From: Thamnaconus septentrionalis | Taxonomy: Eukaryota > Chordata > Actinopteri > Tetraodontiformes > Monacanthidae | Length of the DNA: 64,000 nucleotides | Reading direction: 5' to 3' | Assembly (NCBI GenBank): GCA_009823395.1 | Contig: CM020508.1 | Location: forward strand, 9,518,515 to 9,582,514 | Made by a program: the position numbers and the translations under genes | Part shown: in pieces, positions 35,701 to 46,250 of the stretch | How the letters are laid out: each line of letters starts with the position of its first letter | How positions within the stretch are numbered: position 1 is the stretch's first letter | Notes under the pieces: model-generated | Told to the model about the DNA's origin: nothing | What the model saw: the letters and a program-made list of their open reading frames with translations, nothing else | Database searches by the model: none

Positions 35701-37706
35701 GCCTGTTCAGGGCCTCCTAGAAAGTACAGTTTGCATGTTTGACTTGTCGGAGGCCTCTCACAGAAACACAAGTCCTAGCAACTGTTGCAGGCTTGGTCAC
35801 CCTACCCATTTAACAAGACGTTAGTCGTGACTTCTTCTCGTCTAATCTAACACCCACGCATGATAAATACCTGACTCAGCCAGCTTTCATCAGACATTTT
35901 TTTTTTTTCCTGAGGAACAGGTGTTGTATCTGCGTGTTTGCTTTTGGGTTACCTGGTCTTGGGTGGGCGTGGTTCTGTTAATTCCTCCCCTTTTTTTGTC
36001 ACAATATGGCAAACGGGTTGGATGGAAACTAGCGCAGAACAATGAGTCACAACCATGCTGCGGATTTCACAGCCAGGCTGTGCATTCCTGGCCCCACAAA
36101 GGAATCCTGTACACAGCAGCAGCACCCACACAGATGCACTGAGCGTTGTCTGCGGCGGCCCGGCTCTGCTTGTGTTCACAGGACCAGACCTGAGGCAAAA
36201 CGAACTTTTTCAGGCACTGGAATCTCATTGTAGCCAGTGAAGGATAAACATAAAGACAACACATACAACACTGCAAATACCAGGGGGGCAACTGAAATGA
36301 AACTTTGCTTAAGGACACAAAGAGAAGAAACCTAAGGAACTTTTTGATGAAAATGTCAGGAGGCCCTCCCAATGTTGGGAGGTTTAAGTGAGGCTGCTTC
36401 TGCGTGCCACTACAGGACCCATATTACACATGTATTTTCTTTATTATGCAGATCTATTGAAGGCCCATGACTAAAGCTTTGCTTTGGTAAATGTGGTTGA
36501 GTTCTAGTTGCTTTTTCCTACAGTGATTGGTTCGTGCCTGATTTGACCAGCCCAATTAAAAATAAAATCACTCTCACGGACATTCAGGCAGAAAACACTA
36601 ATGGAAAGAAGTTCCACCAACCAGGACTGTACAGTAGAACCTAGTAGTAAACAGGTCAAAGGTCACAGCAACAGTTCCACGAAAAGACATCCAGAGCCGA
36701 CAGTAGGGTCTACTCCAAAAACAAGCCACCAGGAGTTAGTCGTCAAGAGAAAACAGTTTCCCAAACAGTCTTGTTGGTATTAGCTTAAAGGCAATGTTAT
36801 CTCTATTGATAATCACAAAACTAAACTAAAAAAAAAAAAAAGGTACAAAATGTCTGTAAAGGCGGACGTAACTTTGTTTTTAGGACAGGAAGTACAACTC
36901 AGAGGAAAAGATTGTAAGCAGAAAAACAAAAAAACAAGACTAACGTTTATGACGAATAGCTCTTCTATGCCATATATTGTGGCTAAAACAGAAAAATAAA
37001 TCACGAATGATTACCCTCGGGTTATTCATTTGTGATAATAACACAGAAGGAAATATTGGCACTGACACTAACAAGGGAGTTTGAGCTAATTAAGAGACAT
37101 GTTACAGCTCGGCGCGGTAATGCTAACAAGCTTTTGTTTGATGCGAACACTTGCAGTGTTTCTGGTACTGTCGGCCGTCTCGAATTGTACGTTTCCACAC
37201 GAGGAAATTAGTTCTGGGGGGGTCGGGGGAGGCAAAACATTCCTATCGTGAGCGAGCTCACGATCACTTGGTGTGATCGTGCGGAGCTGTTTTGAAGTTG
37301 AACAAAGACGGAGTGCTGGGGGGCGAGCCGCTGCTAGTTAGCTTCACTCAGTCTTCGCAATAGTCAAGTGTGAACGGGCGTTCTTCACAAGATAAGCTCT
37401 GATGTTGTGGACGCAGCAGCGTTGACAACAAACTCACAAACACGATCGCTTCATCTTGTAAAAACAAAACAGAACAGCTGAAGAACAAAAGACCCCACTG
37501 CTAGCTTCACGTTAGCCACTCACCTTAAAATAACCACCCTCGTAGTGCGTATTCGGGGGTCCGAAAATCGCCACTTCCCAGTTGTACATGTCCGACTCGT
37601 TGACCAAAGTTATCTTGAACCCTTCCACCGGCTCGTCCTGGAGACTCTTCATCTCCAGCATCAATGCTTTTTGGGAACTGGCTACATGATGTCCATGCTG
37701 AGCCAT
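27906..37706 (-). CDS. cdc34: Ubiquitin-conjugating enzyme E2 R1 (Cdc34)
   Basis: Five exons, all with GT-AG borders and consistent phases, give 244 residues: 37524-37706, 29992-30078, 29770-29867, 28528-28662 and 27906-28137. Cdc34 takes ubiquitin from E1 and, with SCF cullin-RING ligases, builds Lys48-linked chains on substrates such as CDK inhibitors. Visible hallmarks are the E2 core starting at SSQKAL, the HPN motif (HPNIYE) at the end of exon 2, the catalytic Cys95 in [11 protein letters not shown] (human Cys93), and the E2-R-specific acidic insert [19 protein letters not shown] just after it. The C-terminal tail is very acidic and ends [10 protein letters not shown]; this tail docks on the cullin basic canyon. 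The [15 protein letters not shown] segment matches CDC34 better than UBE2R2, which has AEKDGVKV. The start ATG has A at -3 and G at +4. Whether this is the fish a or b paralogue cannot be told here. Intron 1 is about 7.4 kb; the others are short. Confidence 0.95.
28261..28345. mobile_element. hAT-like transposon end in cdc34 intron 4
   Basis: The sequence CAGTGGTCCCAACCCCTGGG followed by CCGCAGACCGGTAGCGGTCCGTGGG closely resembles the ends of hAT (Charlie-like) DNA transposons. The second inverted end was not found, so this is a fragment. The rest of the intron is unremarkable. Confidence 0.5.
30280..30345. repeat. CA dinucleotide microsatellite
   Basis: About 33 uninterrupted CA units, 200 bp inside cdc34 intron 1 from exon 2. 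Confidence 0.97.
31926..31957. repeat. CCAGG pentanucleotide minisatellite
   Basis: About six tandem copies of CCAGG in cdc34 intron 1. Confidence 0.9.
32066..32102. repeat. GT dinucleotide microsatellite
   Basis: About 18 GT units in cdc34 intron 1. Confidence 0.95.
32271..32309. repeat. TAG trinucleotide microsatellite
   Basis: About 13 uninterrupted TAG units, a less common triplet array, in cdc34 intron 1. Confidence 0.95.
32739..32797. repeat. GA dinucleotide microsatellite
   Basis: About 29 GA units in cdc34 intron 1. This is a homopurine-homopyrimidine tract able to form triplex DNA. Confidence 0.95.
34358..34478 (-). mobile_element. Short L2-type LINE tail with 10-bp target duplication
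   Basis: The body (34368-34468) is a 101-bp fragment of the same family as 19056-19314, ending in a CATT-repeat tail at its left edge, so it points to the minus strand. It is flanked by the direct repeat ATTACAACTT at 34358-34367 and 34469-34478. The tail plus target duplication shows insertion by target-primed reverse transcription of a heavily 5'-truncated copy. Confidence 0.8.
37245..37281. repeat. Two overlapping inverted repeats
   Basis: ATCGTGAG (37245-37252) pairs with CTCACGAT (37257-37264). The overlapping CACGATCAC (37259-37267) pairs with GTGATCGTG (37273-37281). The two hairpins share bases 37259-37264 and so cannot form together. They lie about 240 bp inside cdc34 intron 1 from exon 1. 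Confidence 0.7.
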
Positions 37707-37930
37707 ATTCCACCAGCAGTTGGCTGTGCCTAAAATATACCAGCAACAACCCCACCACGGCTGTGGCTGCGAAGAGAGAGGGTAAATACAAATAAAATGG
37801 GGGCGAAGTCGCTCGCAAAAGGGTTGGGGAAAGTGGCTGTAAGTCGTTTTCACGTTACTTTCCGGTCAATAAAGTTCCCAAAGACGGTTTGAATAGTCGC
37901 GAGTGGGGTTTATTTGGTCCGAGCCGCCGC
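37707..37930 (-). promoter_or_regulatory. cdc34: cdc34 promoter and 5' UTR
   Basis: This CpG-containing, TATA-less stretch lies directly upstream of the start codon. On the minus strand ACCGGAAAGT, a good ETS-factor site, lies at about 37857-37866. This fits a housekeeping promoter. The transcription start is not resolved. Confidence 0.45.
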
Positions 37931-40210
37931 AGCTTCCTCTGTTGTTGTGAACAGACCCAGCCAGGCTGCCAGAGAGCCTCAGATTATTAACGACCATCCA
38001 AACCCGCGGACATCAAGTTTGATACATTATCCACCGGGCGGTCACACTTTTCAAAATAATGGCATTTTCCATGTTTTCCGCATATCAATTTTACTCGACG
38101 CAACATGACTTTGGTTTCAGATCTATGCAACACAAACTAAAATAAATTAAGTCAATTTGTAAAAATAAAAAAAGTAAAAGAAAAGAAAAAGAAATGTATT
38201 GTAAAAAAAAAAAAGAAAAAGAAATCTGCTTCCGCTCTCGCGTCGGCATACATCATAACGGACATATTACACACATAGGAAATAACCAACATGCCACTCA
38301 CAATAATACTGTTAATCTATCTGAAACAAGATTTTTTTTTTTTTAACAAAAAAATGGCTTGGAGCGTTGTCAATATTCTCAACATGAAGCGAGAACTGGG
38401 GAGTATATTTTGAAAATCCAATCGGGAAACCTCATGTGGTTCGTTGCCTTCACGTCAGCGGTGGTGTTGTTCGAGAAGATAAACTTTCAGAGTTTTTGCC
38501 CTAGAATTTTTTTTTTTCTGTATGCAAAATTTTTCATCAAGCCAGTCCCCAACTTTGCACACCAGCGATACATCCTTTTTTTCAGTGATCACACATCAAA
38601 ACAAATCGTATTTTAATATATGTGGATATTCTGATTTCACACAAAAAAAAGCATGACAACCACTTACAGCGTTTATCTATTTATTTTTATTCTGGGAGGA
38701 ATTTAAAAGGGACGAGATCATTTGTTTTCCCCCTTTGAAACATTTTACAGCTTTATGAATATGGAGAAATAAAGACACAACCTTTAGAAATTGAGTCACG
38801 TGAGAGATTTTTTTTTTAAATGTCACAAGCCATATGCCAAAAAAAGTCACTCTAACCGAACTGATCGAGAATTAAGACAGAGTGTGTTGCTCCTCAGTAC
38901 ACTGCTTTATTTGACCTCTTCTACTCAACCTTTCATTCAGAGCACCGTGCCCTCAGTGTCACGATCACCAAACTGAACCCCTTCATTCCCCAGTGTTTAA
39001 TAATTTAAAACATTCAAAGATATCACTTGTTTTTCTTTTTTTCAAATTGTCTGAACTTCGAACAGATAAAAACACAATGCCATCAAAAAGAGAAGTAAAC
39101 TTTGTAAAAAAAAAAAAAAAAAAATGGACAAAATGGAATGACAAGTTTGTTTTTTTTCAATGCATGTTAATGGAACAAAATAGGAAAAAATGAAAGTGAA
39201 CATTCCTACTCATGCAATACACAAATTGAATCAAATATGAATATAAAACAATCAGAATTGAGGCAATGATATTATGTTCTTGTTTCAGATTCATCGTTTC
39301 CAGGACCAGAGAATACACACACAATTTGTTTGACATTCCTAAAACACAGCTGATCATCTTGGTACTTAAGATTCTACTGCTGGAAAGAAGATTCCATGGA
39401 ATGGCTGACTTTATCTCCAGGTAACACATATTTAGTATTGATTTATTTATTTTTTATCTACAAAGTGAACAGATGTGAAGAGGGCCTCGCCAGTGAATGT
39501 GACCACAAACGCTACCGAGTCAGTTTTGTCTTGCTACTACAGGGTCGAGTCGTAGTGAACCGGGGGAGTTGGTGACATCAGACATGAACAACAAAACAAA
39601 AGCACCCATGACCAAAGATGGTCATTTGGCTTCTTCATGCCAATAAACAAAATAGTAGCAAGGCAAGAAGGGGGGAAAAAAACAATCTGGGTATATCTGG
39701 GTGCACGGCTGCTGGATCTAAATCTGAGGTGCAGCTACTCTGATGCAAAGGTAGAACAGGCAGGAGGATTTTTACACAAAGAGAGAGAAACGACTGCGTC
39801 CTGCTCCGGAAAGAGTGGACGCGTGATTACAATGGACGCCACGTTGACCAATACTGACTTGAAAGGGAACTTAAAACCACTCGCCGGTCTCCCCTTACGG
39901 AGAGAACAACTTCAGCAACTTGATCCCCAGCTGGTTTTAGACTAAAAAAAAAGGGGGATGGTGACGTAACTTTGTCATCCTTTACCAAGACACAAGCCGG
40001 CAGTGCTTTCTGACAGAATTAACGGTCGTTCATTTGACCACTTAGCACAAAAAAGGGGCCTGATGTTTATTTTATATGAGAGAAATTATCTATAATCTTA
40101 TACATCTTCTTCTACATCTAACCAAACCGTCTGACAGTTGCACTGCTGGGATGATATTAAATCATGTTGTGCGCATCTCATTTAGTCTAGTTTTACACCT
40201 CGGCTCTCAG
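37931..40210. other. Intergenic region between cdc34 and ap3d1
   Basis: AT-rich sequence with many homopolymer runs (near 38.2, 38.3 and 39.1 kb) and no recognisable coding exon. The right part may include ap3d1 transcript ends. Confidence 0.5.
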
Positions 40211-40216
40211 ATTACT

Positions 40217-41311
40217 TTTTATTAAATGGAAACAGAACTGACAAGTCGGAGGCTCTTGCGGGGTACAAACTGCAGCTTGGCACAGTTGTTCGGGGTTGGG
40301 GTTTGGGAAGGGTGTAGTTCAGTGGATCTACTGCAGAGGCCGGGCTCTTTGAGACTGCTGATGTTCTGGAGGAGGTCAGACTACCCCGTCAAAGGCACAG
40401 AGCGAAAACCTCCAGTTGGTCTACCCAGAAATCACCTGTTCCTGGAAGTTTAAAGCCAACGCCTCAACATGTCGCTTTGGTTTCTTCTCCGCACTACTTT
40501 CACTTCTGTTGCCAAGTGTCTGGTCTTCTCCAGACACCACGTCAGCGCTGGCTGACTTCCAGTCTTTTTTTTCTGTTTGTTTGTTTGTCTTTTAGCCGAC
40601 CTGTCCGAAGAGAGTCGGTCCTGCGAAGTTTACATTTGAGCAGCATGCACACTGATGTCGAGGTGACCAAAACAAAGACGGTGAGACAAAAGGCGCAGAC
40701 GGGTTTAAAAAAAAAAAGAGGAAAGAACAGAAAGAAAGAAAGGGAAAGTGACAAACAGGAACAAACAAAGACAACAAAAAAATCCTCAAAAACAGTAAAA
40801 ACATAACTCAACCATTAACAGCAAAAGTCCAGTTGTCAATATTACATTACGAGACTGTCACACACTGCTGACAAAGTGGAGGGCAGGCGGGTGCACCGAG
40901 AGCATCTGCTGACAGAGGATCAGTACAGAGTCAAGAGTCGGGGAGGAATCGAGGTGTAGAAACCAGGGAGTAAAAAATAAAAGGATTTGTACGGAGGAAA
41001 GGACGAACAAGCAGCGAGTCTGTAAAAAAAAAAAAAAAAGTGAGAGGAGAGAAAGAGTGAGAGTGGCAGAGAGAGAGGGAGAGAGAGAAGTGTCAGGGAG
41101 GAGCGACAGAGTGCTGGACGCTGAAGGAGGAGGGGTCACAGGGGGAATCTGGCAGATCTAAGGACTAATAAATAGTGCGATGCTGAAAAGTGCCAGCCGC
41201 AGTGTTTTTTTTCTTCTTCGTAACATGATTATGTTGTGTTTCAGCAAAGGGGGGCAGGGGAGGAGGAGGTCACGGAGGGGTCACGGGCACCCTGGGGGCT
41301 GTCGGACACAA
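40217..41311 (-). other. ap3d1: Probable ap3d1 3' UTR
   Basis: This follows the ap3d1 stop codon on the minus strand. An AATAAA signal (TTTATT at 40218-40223 on the plus strand) would give a 3' UTR of about 1.1 kb. Other signals further left are possible. It contains a poly-A run and purine-rich stretches near 41.0 kb. Confidence 0.45.
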
Positions 41312-43473
41312 TCAGCACTGGGAGAAGGTCTGCTTGATCTCGTCCAGCACGTTCCCCAGCAGCGTCGGCTCGTCACACTTGGCGTCGATGGACACCGTCT
41401 GACCGGACTGGAGGTGGGAGATAAGAGCAGCGTTAGACTGCCTGGTTTTCAGCTTTATCACCGAGGATGAGAGGGAGGGGGGGGGGGTGTTATCGATCGC
41501 TTCACTCACGGTCTTGACCAGCAGACAGACGTGGTGACCCTGGATGGACCTGCTGTACATGGAGGCGCAGGAGTCGATCCTCTCGACCACTGAGAGACAG
41601 ACAAGGGTCGGCAGCACGTTAGACTTTTTCAGAGAAGGCTCCGCCTGACATAGTAACAATAATACATTTTATTCATAGAGCGCTTTTCAAAGTCCTCAAA
41701 GACAAAGAAAAGGTTAAAAAACACATCAGAATAAAATTTGCAGCTGAAATACTTGAAAATATCCCAACAAATAAATCAAGGATGTGAACAATTGTAGTTA
41801 ATAAGTAACATAACAGTAATTAAACATTAAAAGCAGTAGAGAAAAGATGTGTTTTGAGTAGTGATTTGAATGATGGCAAGTCAGTACAGTCACAGATGTA
41901 GGTTGGGAGTGAGCTCCAGAGGGGGGGCAGCAGCAGAGGTTTGTCATAAACATGGCTGTTTATGATGCGCAGTCAGAGTTGGCCAAATTACACACACATG
42001 CCTTCACTTAGTCCCAGAAACATAAAATACTAGCTTTCATGCACCAAAATGATGGCGATAAATCCATGACATCACTGTCTGTGTGTGAAAAACCTTGAAC
42101 CATGTGGGATTTTGTTCTCAGACAAAAGCTTTGAGCAGTGTGCGGCAGGACATGTGTGTGTTTTCTTTTTCTTTTTTTCCTTTGATTTCGAACATGAAAA
42201 CAGGACCGTGTCAGAACCACACCAAGAACGCCAAGAGGAACAAAATGCAGAAGAAAGAAAAGCCATGTGTGCGTCTTGTACCAGAGAAATGGTGGTGGAA
42301 GCAGATCCTGGCCAGTAGGTGGTGGAAGGGCATGTCGACGCCCTCCAGTCTGACTGAACTGCCCTTCAGGTCGCCCGACTCCAGCAGCTTCGCAAAAGCA
42401 TCACTGACAAGGAAAAAAAACAATGACAGGAGGTCAGATTCCAGTTACTACGATCAGAAACAAGACAGAGCAAAAAGAGGCAACAGGAAGCGGAGACTCC
42501 AAACCCCAAGATTAAGGCATCATCGTTAATCAACAGGTCCAAGTTTTTCACATAAAATATAATAATCAAGATGTTCAATCAGACGTCTACCAGTGTTCTT
42601 TAAACAATACAAAATATGAAAACCGCTACATTACAATGACATTAAATGACACCGCACACCAACCTGTAGCATGGAGTAGTGATTAGGTAGGAGGTGCAGG
42701 TAAAGTGCAGTTTGAAGTCCAGTTTCTCATGAGTTGAAGAGTCCTCGTTCTGTGGAGGCACAACAACAAGTCCAGAGAATCAATAAAGTCACGCTGCACT
42801 TCACTGATTCCAAAATAAAGTGCAGTGGGATCTGGGTGAAGGGGAAAATTACTAAAGTGAAACTTCACAAGAAAACACCACCCAAATGCTACCACTAAAG
42901 CAGGTATAAAGACACAGTGAGACTGATAACAGGAACAAATCTATGAGGAAAAAATAAGGTTCCTGTTTGACATGCAGAAAAGTTTAAATCTCTAAAATCA
43001 TGAATCATAAATTCATGACTGTGTGTGTTTCTGCTTTTCCTGACTGACCTTTACTATGAAAGTGAGCGTTCCCTTCAGTTTCTGCTGCATCACGATGCTC
43101 TGTACAGTGAAGACAAAGCGCGCCTCATTGGACACCCCTGAGAGAAAAAAAACGCTTGTTAACAGCTGCGTAATAACCACACAGTAAACACAGTGACAAA
43201 AAAGGGGAAAATCATTCACTATTAAGCAAGTCTCGTTTTGTTATTGTCCATGACTGGTGTGCGATGTGCAGGCAATGACTGACCAGGGGGCAGTTGGAAA
43301 GGGACAGTGAGGCCATCATGTGGACCCGAGCCCTCCGGCCTCTGCAGCTTGGAGTTCAGAGAGTCCAGGACGTTGAACTCCATGGACTTGAGGAAGCTGT
43401 CGCACTTGTTCTCAAATATAATGGAGACCACCACCTGACTTCCGTCCTGCAGGTTCCCCTGGATGTCGTACAC
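41312..43473 (-). other. ap3d1: ap3d1 exons 28-33: C-terminal ear
   Basis: Exons in transcript order: 43284-43473, 43049-43137, 42664-42749, 42282-42403, 41510-41589 and 41312-41407 (stop TGA at 41312-41314). They encode residues about 1043-1262. Recognisable motifs are NVLDSLNSKLQRPEGS, HDGLTVPFQLPPGVSNEA, FTVQSIVMQQKLKGTL, SDAFAKLLESGDL, ARICFHHHFSVVERIDSCA, SMYSRSIQGHHVCLLVK and DEPTLLGNVLDEIK. The ear of delta takes part in accessory-protein and SNARE contacts. Confidence 0.95.
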
Positions 43474-46198
43474 CTGGGAGGGAAAAAAGAAAAAAAGAAA
43501 GAAACTTAGGAAGGTTTTGGAACTGTATTCCCCGATCAGAAATGGCTTGATACAGAACATTTCCACACCAAAATCCGATAAGCAAACCACACAACCCATG
43601 ACTTTTTGTTAGAAACTGGTCCAAGAATAGGTGCAAAGTCACAAGCAAGAATCCAAGCAATAGGCACCCTGTTTGAAAAGACTGCAAGGAGGTGCTTTTC
43701 AATGAGCGCTGAAGTTGGGAAATGTAAACCCTCCGACATCCAACACTATATTTCTATTCATTTTCATTTTGGGAATTTTTAAAAGACAATTTTTGGAAAA
43801 AGAAAATCACACGGTGTGATGGGGCAGGAGCCACTAGAGGGGAGAAATTCAATATAGAACCTCTGACTTCAAAGACGTCCCTCTACATGGCTGCTCCCAT
43901 TTGTAAGTGACTTTCCCAGTTTAGTTTCAAACATCCCCGTTTAGCTGTATGGAACGCGAATAAACCTTCACAACAGAAAGAAATAGAACGTCCACTGTCA
44001 TGTGTCTGGCAACTGGCTTCATGTAAGAGGAGGAAACACGTTTTTTCTTTGCTGTTGCACGACCTCACTGCATGGAAATAAGGTTATTGTGTTTCATTGA
44101 CATGACAAGTTTTGGAAAGTTGTCTAGCAAGCAGCAGCAGGAAAGGAGAGGAACACATCTAAGAGGAGGCTGAAGAACTCTGTCATGGACAGGAATCATA
44201 CTGGTACCTCATCTGCATCCTCCATCATCTTAAAAAGGGAGAAGAGACATGGAGACGTGATTTTAAGCTCCTGATTCCTTCTGCATTAATGTAAACAGAA
44301 CTAAGCAACACAGAGAGGTTGAGCTTTTCCCCCAATGTTACTGAATTGCTAAAATTGCAGATTTTTTTTTTTTTAACAAATAGGAAAGTTGCTTTGACAG
44401 CGTCATTGTACTGTGCTTCAACCATGTCGACTGAGGGCAAACATCACATGGTCGCTCAGATGATCAAACGGGCTCCTTCTTTTCTTCAACGGCATAAAAC
44501 TGCGCGCTGCGATCTTGCACGGGGACACAAGATGAAAGTAAACTGCTGATCGATCTCTAATGTGAAAATCTGATTAGTCGAGTGGAATAAAAGACACAAA
44601 ACGCTTGAAAGGCCAGCTGACACTTGACTGAAGAGCTTTTAGATAGAAAGGAGTGTCTCCGTAGGATTAGCATGGACGCTGCTTTACAAGTGACCACTGA
44701 ACTGGTTGAAGTTGGCGTCACTCACCATCTTGATGTAAGAGTTCTCAGCGAGCAGGCAGTAATTGGACATGGGCTGTAAAAGAGAGAGAGAGAGGAGCTG
44801 GTCTGAGATAAGAAAGCTTCGCAGTCACTCAGTGTGCACAACCAGGCAACACGAGGCAGACCAGGCATGACGTCAAACAGCGGCTGTTGCGCCGACGTGG
44901 TGATCACTGACCGGCAGGGGCTCTTCCTCCTCCACCGTGCCATTCTGCACCGAGTCCTCCCCGCCCCCGTCGCTGTGGTGGTGATGGTGATGGTGCTTCT
45001 TCTTCTTTTTCTTCTCCTTCTCTTCCTTCTCCTTTTTCTGCTTCTTCTTCTTGTGTTTGGAGGATTTCTGGTGAGGGGGTGGAAAGACGATCGCGTGCTG
45101 TCAGTTCGGCGTCGATGGGAATCTCAAACAGGGACCAACGCACTTCCTTAGTTGCTAACTGTTGCATCATCGGCGGTGACTCACAGTCTCGTCCACCTCG
45201 GCGTCTTTGGGCTCATCCGGCTCCGATTCCGGCGCCGTGGCTGAGGCTGCCTCGGGCGCTGGGTCTGCTTTTGCTTCTGCTGCTGCTGCTGTTGCTGCTT
45301 CCTGTTTACACACACGTCGCAATAAAAGAAACACATGCGCACATTAGCGGTAAACAAACACAGCATGCCACACACACACACACACACAAAGAGGATTTCC
45401 TGTTTCTGTGTCGGCGGATGGACGGAAGTGGAGTTAGTGAGATCATTCATAAAATTAGAATGTGATCGACAGCAACCTGCGTAACTCGGTCACGACCCAA
45501 ATATTAAAGAGGTGCGCTGATCCAAATCGAAATGATGGAGAAGGCACTCAAGGTTTGAAGCGGATCTCATTACTGTGGAGAGTATATTATCTCCATCAAT
45601 ATTTGACAGAGGTGAAAACAGCACACTTGCTTCGCTAAATTGAATTTATCTAATGTATCCCAGTTGGCAGAGAGCCGACAGAAAGCAGGAGGCTTTTTTT
45701 TTTTTTACCCAGTTACGGCAATACATGAATAATACAACCTTTTAACTTCCTCTACTCATCACTTTCAGAGCAACGATTCCCAGACCCAAACAAACGAACA
45801 TGCACAAACACAGGACGTGACAGCGGAAACAAATGGCTCTGAGTGAATCAGACTCCCGAGAGTCCGAGGCAACTTCAGACGCACCGACACAACAGTGACA
45901 ACAGCAAAAGGACCTGCTGAAGCCTGACAAAAGCTGAGGAGAAGTACCTAGTGAGACAAGTCCACACACATGCATGCTAGGAAACACAGGGAAGCTGGAG
46001 AATGGAAGAGGAGAGTGATGTGCTGTGTGACCTGTGAAGGAAGGTTTGCATCAAAACACGTGTGTGGAACAAGACTGAAATCAGGGTGCGATGTGCGGAG
46101 AGGAAACAAAAAAAGAAAAAAATAAGAAATACAATGGAATTACAGGAAGCTCATGGAAGCGGAGTGGACGATCTGATAAGAGGAAAGAGAGAGAAGTC

Positions 46199-46250
<52 letters not shown>

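Larger units (their letters stand above)
30079..37523 (-). other. cdc34: cdc34 intron 1
   Basis: This large intron holds no coding exon that I recognise. Its left half (30.2-33.4 kb) is packed with simple repeats: CA, GT, TAG, GA and CCAGG arrays. The middle and right parts are more complex. An L2-type LINE tail with target duplication sits at 34358-34478, and two overlapping inverted repeats lie at 37245-37281. Confidence 0.75.

Noticed and set aside
27906..37706. UBE2R2 instead of CDC34
   Set aside because: The [14 protein letters not shown] segment follows CDC34, while UBE2R2 has [13 protein letters not shown]. Paralogy within fish remains open.
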